A program made the position numbers and the translations under genes. Source: Pelargonium nanum (lineage: Eukaryota; Streptophyta; Magnoliopsida; Geraniales; Geraniaceae). From it: 28,699 nt of DNA. The DNA lies in NCBI GenBank assembly GCA_036897485.1, contig JAYMTF010000885.1:1-28699 (forward strand). Direction: 5' to 3'. Each line of letters opens with the position of its first letter. Within the stretch, counting starts at the first letter, position 1. This document shows positions 9,001 through 19,200 of the stretch, in pieces. A model generated the notes under the pieces. It was not told where the DNA came from. It was given only the letters and a program-made list of their open reading frames with translations, and did no database searches.

Positions 9001-10985
9001 AAAGTATAAAATTAAAGTTAGGCCTTTAACCATCAGCTCAAACTTTTAGTTGAGTTAGTTCTCTGACATGGTATCAGAGCATGATTGACCAAGAGGTCAC
9101 AACTTCGAGTCTTGCCGCCACCCTTATTATTAAAAATTTGTTGAAATTCCAGCACAAGCCAAGAAAAAGACATGTGCAGTGACAATTGCCCCTTGCACGT
9201 GAGGGGGAGTGTTAAGAGTGTAAAATTAAAGTTAAGCCTTCAACTATCAGCTCAAACTTTTAGTTCATTGGTCCTCAACATGATATCAGAGCCCGATTGA
9301 CCTAGAGATCACAAATTCGAGTATTGACGCCGCCCTTATTGTTGAAATGTATTGCAACAGAAGAAGAAGACTAATGCATGGGCAATGTGCAAAGTGATAA
9401 TGGACTTGCACGTGAAAGGGCGCGTTAGACTATAATATTAAAAATAAGGCCTTCAACTGTCAGCTTACACTTTTAGTTGAGTTAGTCCTCTATATACTAA
9501 GGAATCTTAAGGAACCCTTTTCATCTTTATACATGTACAACAATGTCTTTGCCTATGGCCACTCTGTAGAATAACATAGCCACTACAAACAAATATGCAT
9601 GAAATTTTGTAGTGACGTAGCTAACTAATTAATCTAAAAACTTCAACCTGCTTGCAAGGAAGATAACAATGCATTAAACTGTCCCCTTCAAATAGCTGAA
9701 TATGTGGATGCAGTTAACTAGAAGAGAATTGGGTGACAAAGTTAAGAACGATACAAAAGTTATCAGCAATTTAAGAATAGCATGACAATGGATATTGAGA
9801 GAGAATATAAGTGATAAAAAAAACTAGAACATGCAGAAAAACATTAACATACTCTGAAGATGATGGAAAACGGGAAGAGAGCTTTAACAAAGCAATCAAA
9901 GCCATAGCCTTAGTGGTCAGATCCGAAGTATGGCGCTTAATAGCAATCTCCACAACATCTACAGCATCAGATTCTGTTACCTGCTTAGAAAAACTTATGT
10001 TGGCTGTATACTTTTATGTAAATGACAACAAACGAAAAAGATTTGGGTAAAGTTGGATTATCCATAAATAAAAAATAAAGATCTTGTGCTACTTTAACTC
10101 TAGGTAGTGTTAGGATTAAAAAAAAATGAAATGGAAATCGGAATCCCAAAAAGTCATTTTCTAGATAAAAATCCCCAATACAAACATGAGGAACGGAAAT
10201 CTCATTCTCATTGACTTCCATTCTTGAACAAAAATTCAAATCCAAACGCTATCTTAGTTTATCTGAACAAACAAGAAGATTAACTTCTAAACTTGATTCC
10301 AGGCTTTTAGATAGACCAAGTTGCATCCCATATAGCAAGTTGAAGGATCCTACTTTTACTACTAAACAATCTTGGAAGTTATAGTAATCAGATCAAGTGC
10401 TAGTGCAGGCAAATTTTCATTTGCATAGAACATTTAGAACTCAGAAATCATCATACAAAGATTATATATTGGTCCAATTAAACTTTCTAACTGAACCTAA
10501 AATATATGAGGGTCAAGGCAAAAGACATTTCCAATATTGCTGATTCTAAAGTGGACACCTATATTTGCCAGCTTTTCTGCAGGGTAGCGCTTGCTTACAA
10601 GTTACAACTTCCAGGAAATACAGATAACAAGTTGATAAGGCAAATCATATACAAATGATATTTTCAAGACACCTCACGTACCAAAAACAGAGGTGCAGAA
10701 AGTAACTTATTTTTGAAAAGTGCCACTTAAGAATAACATATGAATTGTTGCAGTTATCATCAAATCCAGATCAAAAGAAACTATCTGGAGAAAATCCTAG
10801 TTGTACATGTCAAAGAAAACTCATGTAGAACTTCCAACCATCTGGTTATCGTTATCATCTAAAAAGGTTAAAATGAAGATATTGATTGATGAAAGAAACC
10901 TCATTAAAAAAAAAAATAGAATATTGGTGCACTTACAGTTAGTGGATCCTCTGAATCAAGCATTCCAACATTATTCACTAACATG

Positions 10986-11018
<33 letters not shown>

Positions 11019-14000
11019 TGAACAAGGGTTTCCTAACATAAAAGTGAGACATTTTTTCAAAAGAATGCATTATTTATTGGCATGACACTTGACAGTCAGG
11101 ATAATGGATTTTATTTTTGAGCATTCATTTCAAAAAGGATAACTATAAACCTGTTCAGCAGATGTCTGGAATGCTCTGTATAGCGCCCTTACTGTATATC
11201 CATGGAGATCGGACGCATTGGTTATAACAACAATAAGGGCATGCCACACTTCATCTTTTACGAAGTTTCCAGCCTAGCAAGCATACATAAAGATCAGTTC
11301 TTTCTTGTAATAAAATACATAATTGACTACAATACAAATAGTTTGAATAAAAAAACAGATGTCAGGTATAAGACGGGTAAAAAAATACTAGAAGTCAGTA
11401 GCATGGAATAAGTCTGTTCGAAAAATACTCTTGACAAGTAGAAGCAGCATGCCTAGTTACAGGAGAAACGAATCATAATTGATGGAGAAAAAGTAACGAG
11501 AAACGAAGAGAAGATCAAGAAAATATCTAATTGCGTCCTGACACTTGACTTAGTAGGTAATACAGTGAGTATAAAAACAACTGTGAAAGCTTAAGGATTG
11601 CTTCATTTCCTTGTTAATGGACATGTGTAGAAAGAACCCATGCTGATGCCTGTCAAGCATCAGAAACTCAAAATATAATACAATGACTTCAATGCCATAA
11701 AGTGGCCAAAAATTTGGCAGAGTATCTTAGTTTTCACTGCATGAAAGTGCATATATCTTTTCTTCCAAGTGCCACATCTTCATGTAAACAGGGTATCAAT
11801 TTGCATTCGACTCCATCTTTATAATAAATTAAGTTTAAGACAGCGCTTACAATATTTCCAAATATTTCAGACCATTTCCTATAACTCTAAACTTAAAGTT
11901 AGAATGCAAATATTTCACTATTCATCCCCCTATTACTCTATACTAGTATTTGAGCCCAGCTTTGCTCGGGTATCTTCATATTATTTAAAATATTATAAAA
12001 ATATTATTTTATCTTACCATTGACTAATTCATTATTGTCCACTCATCTTCTTTTTGACTAAAATCTAATGAACTTCAAATAGTTATCAATATAACTTCAA
12101 CTTGTGACAATCACTAAAAATATATCACTAAAAATATATCATTAATTATATATGTATGATAATATATAATATATGTAATAAATAATATATGTGGATTGTG
12201 CCGTAACTTTACTTTGTATATATATAATTTTTATTTGAGAGGATATATATATATATAACCAGTGGCGGATCCAGAAATAAAAGTCAATGGGTGCACTATA
12301 TTATACAAAATATGTTACATAAAAAATATGAGTCATAATTTTTTTAATTAAATTAAATCAAACTTATAAAGCAACAACACTCACTTAATTATCAGTAATA
12401 CTCATTCCTGTAAATTGTAGGCGCTTAATTCACGTTTTTTTAATAATCGGTCGAAGTTTATTGTTACGAGACTCTAAGTCAAAAGAAAATGTTATATTTC
12501 TTGCTGGTGTGAAAAATTGTTCTTTAAGTACAAATTAAACCCTTAATTAGAATCTACATATATATATTTTTTATTTTGTAAATTCATGATTTAGGAACGA
12601 GTAATATTTAATATTTTAAAGTTATTATGATAGTATAACCAACTTTTTAAAATTTGAAAATCATACTAACATTGAATTTTTTTAATATTATATAATCATA
12701 TGCTAATGCCATTTATTTATGGTTTGTTTGATTGATAGCATTGTAGTTTGTCACGGTGGTAGAGAGCCAAAGTTGTTCTATTAAGGTAAGAATTAAAGAG
12801 TTAATTATTATCCAATACTTTAATAATAATATATTTATTAAATGAATGTTTGTTTACTAGGCTAGTAGTAGGTATGACTTCTCTTTTTCTGTGAGTAGTA
12901 GTAAACAAAAAGAAAATTATTTTGGTACTCTATTTTTGTTATGGAACTGCCAGTGGGATCACCATTCAAAACTACATGAAAAATCTTTTGTACTGCATTT
13001 AATTACCATAAAAAACTCCAAGCACATCATCATTTTTCACTTTCTCAGTGGGGTCACGTGACCCCACCCTCTATGTTGTGGCTCCGCCCATGTATATAAC
13101 ATATTTAAATGCATAGAAACTTAAATTTACAAATTTGAAATTTATTTATATATGTCATAAAAATCTATAAGATTTGTCTTATCTTTTTTATGACATACAA
13201 TTCAAATATTTAATTTTATCTCTAAATGTTATTTGATTATATAGTTAATTATGAATATTTAGTTAAAAATGACATGTGGCACAAAATTATTGTATTGAAA
13301 TCGCCACATGTCACTAAATTAGATAGTTAATTAAATATTAGGATTAACACATGTACTATAGACTTCTCTTTATAATATATATATTAGATTTGCTCAGATG
13401 AAAATTAACTTGTAGTTGACATAGGTTCAAGATAAGGCTCAGACTAATGAATCAAGCAAGTGGATCAAGCTCTTGGGTGGTTATAAACTTCGGATGATAC
13501 ACGAACATAAATACAGGGAATAAAGTACTTTCATTTTAAAGGTAGACAGAAGTATGTGCAACAAATTATAAATACTAAAGGCTACAAGAATGGGCAGAAG
13601 GAGAAATAACACATAAAAGAGTATTTACTCATTATCATACTATAAAACTACTAAAATGAAGCACTTATCAACACCATTCAAAAGGTTCATACAATTACAT
13701 AAAAGGTAAAATAAACGATATTTGAACTTCATACCAACTGAAGTGGAAGGAAAACACAGTCGGTTATGCCTAATGCTGACCAAACAATTAGTGTTGTCCA
13801 TAACAAAAGGTGACTAACGGGAGAAAACAACAAAGAAGAAAGCTTATACTTTGGATCCACCAAGGGTATAACGAAGAAGCATTGCACATATCACTGTCCC
13901 CTAACATAAAAGGGAAAAGGCACTACTGCAGAGAATATAAAGAAATCACTTAAGATGATGTAGGCTGTGAACCGATATGATTGCAATAAATCTGATCCTC

Positions 14001-16078
14001 CAACTTAATGGAAATCAACACAAATAGAAGATGGGATAAAAAGAAGAACATGGAGGATGCCATAACAAATACAGATCTTGATAGAGAGCATAAATCCACA
14101 ACAGCATTCATATCTCTAAACCCAAATTAATAAATAGAAAGAAAAAAAAAAAAACTTATGGGAGAGAGGTGGTAATCAAAAGACTAAATATCTTATAAGT
14201 ATTAGTATAGCCTTTTTTCAAGACCCTAACCTGAAAATCATATATTATATCCAACTAACTATAAGAGCCTTGCTAGACTTTAGAGCAGAATAAGCAATGA
14301 ATTAAAAATATTAGTCGTCTCATACAAGCCCCATATAAACAATCTAACATAAATGAAGCTGGAAACTTGTTTAGATTTGTACCTCAGAGAGAACCTTGAG
14401 CATTTGATCAATGTACCAAATTTTCTCCTGAGAAAACCTTCAATGCCAAAAGAATATTTGTTAGTTGACTAAACATTGCTGGAAAGCCAATCAACTCTTT
14501 GACAAGCCATTCTCCACTAATCCCACTGCATTGACCACAGTACTGGATATGCGCAAGCGCACACACAAGAGAATTCCCAACCGCTTAAAACAGGAAGTCA
14601 AACATCTAATGTGGAAACAATACTGAAATTAATGAAAAGGCACCCTTTGAGGAAAGGACTTAAACTAAAAGAAGCAAAACAGTGTTCTATATACTTCAAT
14701 GTCAGACCCATAAAGCTAGTGACACTAATGGATACAGTAACAAAAATTACTCCATAATAGTACAAACGGGGAACTATCCTGGTTACAGCTAGCTACTGTA
14801 GCACTTGTCAAAATCTCTTACAAATAATGTATCTAGGCATTCCTATCCTGGGTTGAACTCCAATTGCTAGAAGTGGATGTTCAAGAAAAACTCCCCCTTA
14901 ACTTATTTTCTTTACTATTCTTTTGATATGGAAGTAATACTGAAGAAGAAACCCTATACGATCATCTTAGGCCATGGAGAAACACAAACAATGAACTCAT
15001 GAATTGCATAACTTACTTTTCAACAATGGAGCAAATTTTATCAGTAAGATCTCCTTTAAATTCTTGATCGCTTACTTCAAGATAATCAATTAGCTCTTTC
15101 GTCAAAGGCCTCACATTAGTCTCATTGACAAGAAGATAAAGAAGTTCAAGGGCTCTTTTCCTAATTGAAGCGTCTGAATCCTGCAAAGAAACAAAGTCAA
15201 GTTACTAGCCACTCAGGCGTACACTCGGAAAAGCAATTTTTATCAATAACAGCAGAGCAGAACAAAACAAGACACGTGGTATAAAATCCCATGCGACAGA
15301 TGTGTTCATACATTCTACAGACACATGCGTGCTTGAGAGAAGAGAGAGATAGATTTAAAAAAATGAACCTAGAAACTTTGAATGAAAATTGTTTCCACTA
15401 CTAAGTTCATACAATGAGCTGTGCATCTCTCATACCCTTAGGAGCATTTGGTCCCAAAAATAAATACACACACACACACACACTCTCAAATAAGGGCAGA
15501 TAGAGAAACAATATTTCTACATCATCAATCAAAGAAATAATGCATACATAATACCTTCACACATTCCAAAATTGTAACTCGATGCCTCTGCACTGCTTGT
15601 GCATCAACTGAAATAGCCTTCATTAGCATGTTCAATGCAACATATCTGAAAAAAGCATAAAGTTCACTTTCAAAATATAGCAGAGCACTTGACCGACATA
15701 ATGATAACAAAGAACGTATCCAGAACACCAACCAAAGAAATATGATTCACTACAAGTACTAAAATAATAATAAAACACCAGCTCAATAAGTAATGAGCTA
15801 TTCTATATCCTACCATTGCAGATGCAACAGCATATGAGTTATGCTACTTACAAGGTGAATCATAATCTCAGAATTTCTCAGTTACATAACTTCATGTACA
15901 TATAATAATAAATCCCTAAACATGGAACCACCAGAGAACAAAACAAATATAGGTATAAATGGCAGCTTGCAATTCAAGTTAAACCTGGAGATATGTATGC
16001 AACAGCATTCCAACCAAGGGATGAGATTTATATCTCCCAACCAAAAAGATGAAAGATGCAAAATATGGTTCCAAACAA

Positions 16079-16136
<58 letters not shown>

Positions 16137-16182
16137 ACGTAACCCACCATTGTCCTCAATGCTCATGATTGTTTGAACACAC

Positions 16183-16217
<35 letters not shown>

Positions 16218-19200
16218 TTCAGTTTTGGTTGCCACCTATGTCGGCATTTTAAAAAAGGGACGAGAGCAAACAAGGTCAAATAAGAAAGTAAATGACCTCA
16301 GCCAAACCATATTTTCATCTATCAATGGATGATGAGCTAAAATAGATCAATTATAAATAAACCCAGTCAGCATGTTTACAAAGAATACAAGTGTTTAGAA
16401 AGAATATGGATAGTGAAGCAATATAAAATTACAAGTATTCATATCTCACACTATCAAGCAAACCATGTGTGACAAAGGCTACAGGATACTTTTGATAGCC
16501 ATGTGCACATTTAAGTCCTAATCAATCTGACAACAAGCAAGGCATCCACATCATTTCCTAGTATTCCAAAAGATTACCTTGGATTCGGCCATGCCATTGC
16601 CTTATGTATATGGATTCAAAGCTATGGCACATTTAATCAACAGGGTTTATAGTCTTTGGTAAAGTAGCTTTTTAATTGTCATATAATTAAGTTCGCAATA
16701 CACACATTATTGAATAGCATACTATAATATGTATACTAATCCGCTCAAAGATATTATAAAATTTGTTATATGATAAAACATGACTAGTCCATACCATACT
16801 CAGAAGTCAGAACCAAATCTAATACATTGATATGCAATAAGCCCAGCACTAAAAAGCATACGCATAACAAATACACTTGTGCAATACTGTCTCTAATATC
16901 CATGTCATTCAGGAACATCAAACCAAAATGAATAACTCTAGCAGCTTATGACATCAATTTTATTCTTCACTTTTACTGATAGTATATTAAAAGTGCTTAT
17001 ATCTTTTTTCCCATCTTCCGATACAGCACATTAATCTTAGAACATAATGATTATCAAGCAACGCCATGTGGCCCTACAATGCTCCCATTAGAGAAAACTA
17101 CATCACCGACACAGCTCTAGCTATGCCCCCACCTAATGCAGACTACTTTCAGTGTGATGGCTTGGCAAGCAAACTCACATAACAAGATTTTAGAATGTAT
17201 GTGTGTGTAGTCTTCAATTTAGTTATAAAAATGGCATTGTATCATGATATATAAACTATTGTCAGAAGTGAGAACAGATAGTAAATCAAACACAAACTCA
17301 AACAGATCTACTTTGGGAATGGTGAAAAAATAACAAAATCATCAATGGTCCAATCATCCAGATATGTGCATTGTCCATTAGAACCTTCTCTGATGACAAA
17401 GATAGAATGTATGATAATAACTAACCTGGGCAAGTATGTCATTCATACAGTCACTAGCATCCACATCTCCATGGCCCAACATACGCAACAGCTTAAGTAA
17501 TCTAATATGGAGGAAAGGATCCGAAATGCCAGCAACATCGTACTCAGGTGTATATGGACTGTTCACGAGATCCTTGAGAGTTTTGACCAAACCCTCCGTG
17601 CATTTCTACAAATATTGTTAAAACTACTCATCACCATCAGATAAAAACACACAGTAAACACATAAATCAAAGCTTCACATAATAATTCAATCATCTACAC
17701 TATGATAAATCATAACAATAGTCTAATATTACAGAACTCTGAAAAACTGCTAGTATATATGAGTCAGTCATATGACTATCAAACAATTTTTCATAAACCA
17801 AAATGCACAATAAGAATCCAAAGGAATTGAGATTTACATTTAATAATAAGACAGCATCAGGGTTCTGACAGAAGCATAAAATATTCAGAAGAGAAGGGAA
17901 CAGTTCTCAACAATTAAAAAATATGATATTCTTTTGGGATAGGTGACCATTATCCTTATTTACAGTACTTGTATGGTTTAAAAAGCATGTTTGCCAGCAT
18001 GAGCACTCAGTATCTTATCCAGATAAATACATAGTCTAAACAAGTAGTCAAAAAGTGAAAATAAGAAATTGCATGTATACTCAAATGCTGTCGAGAATGT
18101 TAGGGTCTATCTCATGCAAGACATGTCCGAATTACCTTTCTAAAAAATTCGTGAGCTTCAGTACTGACTTTACATAAATCTATACAAAGTTGAACTGCTG
18201 TAACTAAAACTCCATGGTGCTTTTCTCTAAGTAAGGAAGCAGCAGGATTAATAAAATTTTCCGCCAGGTCTGGTACTTTCCTTATGATCCTGATAGAGCA
18301 TAATGCTGCCTATATTCAACAGAGAAAAGTTCACTTAGAATAAGAAATTTAAGAGTAAAACAATAAACCAATAGGCAATATCAACTATAAATAAATAAGC
18401 ATAGCATCGAATACAGTACAGAGAGATGTCAACACATTCATGAGTTTGTCAAGAAACTCCTAGCATACAGTTCCAACACACTGACATGGGTTTTGGTTTC
18501 TCATAAAGATAATACTCTCTTAAAGGAAAAATTGCTAACATATTTATGAAGTAGATTAGTAGAATAATTTGATTGCAATTGACATTGAAATGAAGAAGTT
18601 AACATTTGCCAGTAACCAACTTTCCTAAAGATTCCAACATCTAAAACTCATACACCGCGAATGTACCAATGAAAACATTGAAGTATGGAACTATTACACC
18701 ACAAATACGTGGACCGAAACCTTTCAGTGGTATTCCAACCTCCAGCCAAGAACTAATGTTAATAGAATGCAAATGTGAGTTGGTCTTCACACATACGAAC
18801 AGAGGATCAGTTTGTATATGTGAAAGAGTTCTTGAAGTCGTACAGCCAAAAGAACCGGGGTTACCTTTGTTAGCACAAAAAACTCAAAGGTTTGGGTTCT
18901 TGAATTTGAGCCAAATACAATGTTTGGGTGCACAAAGAATTTGGATTTGGATTTGACTCAAATCCAAAATAATTCAAAACATGCCTAGAACATGAAATTT
19001 CAAATGACATCTCTAACCATGTCAACTGAAATTACATGCTTTTCCAAACATTAGAATTGTATTTGAAATACCAAATTTCAAATCAAATCCACGAACACAA
19101 ACGTAACCCAAGGTTATAGTACATCAGTTTAATTGTTAAAAACATAATGTTTTTGCAAATTCTTTATTCCTTAGCAACACCACATAGATGGAGTGGCTCA

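Noticed and set aside
9061-9120. tRNA-derived SINE (TATCAGAGC...TTCGAGTC resembling A and B boxes)
   Set aside because: The repeated LTR, Met-tRNA primer site and purine-tract order fits a TRIM better, and no poly-A or target duplication marks a SINE.
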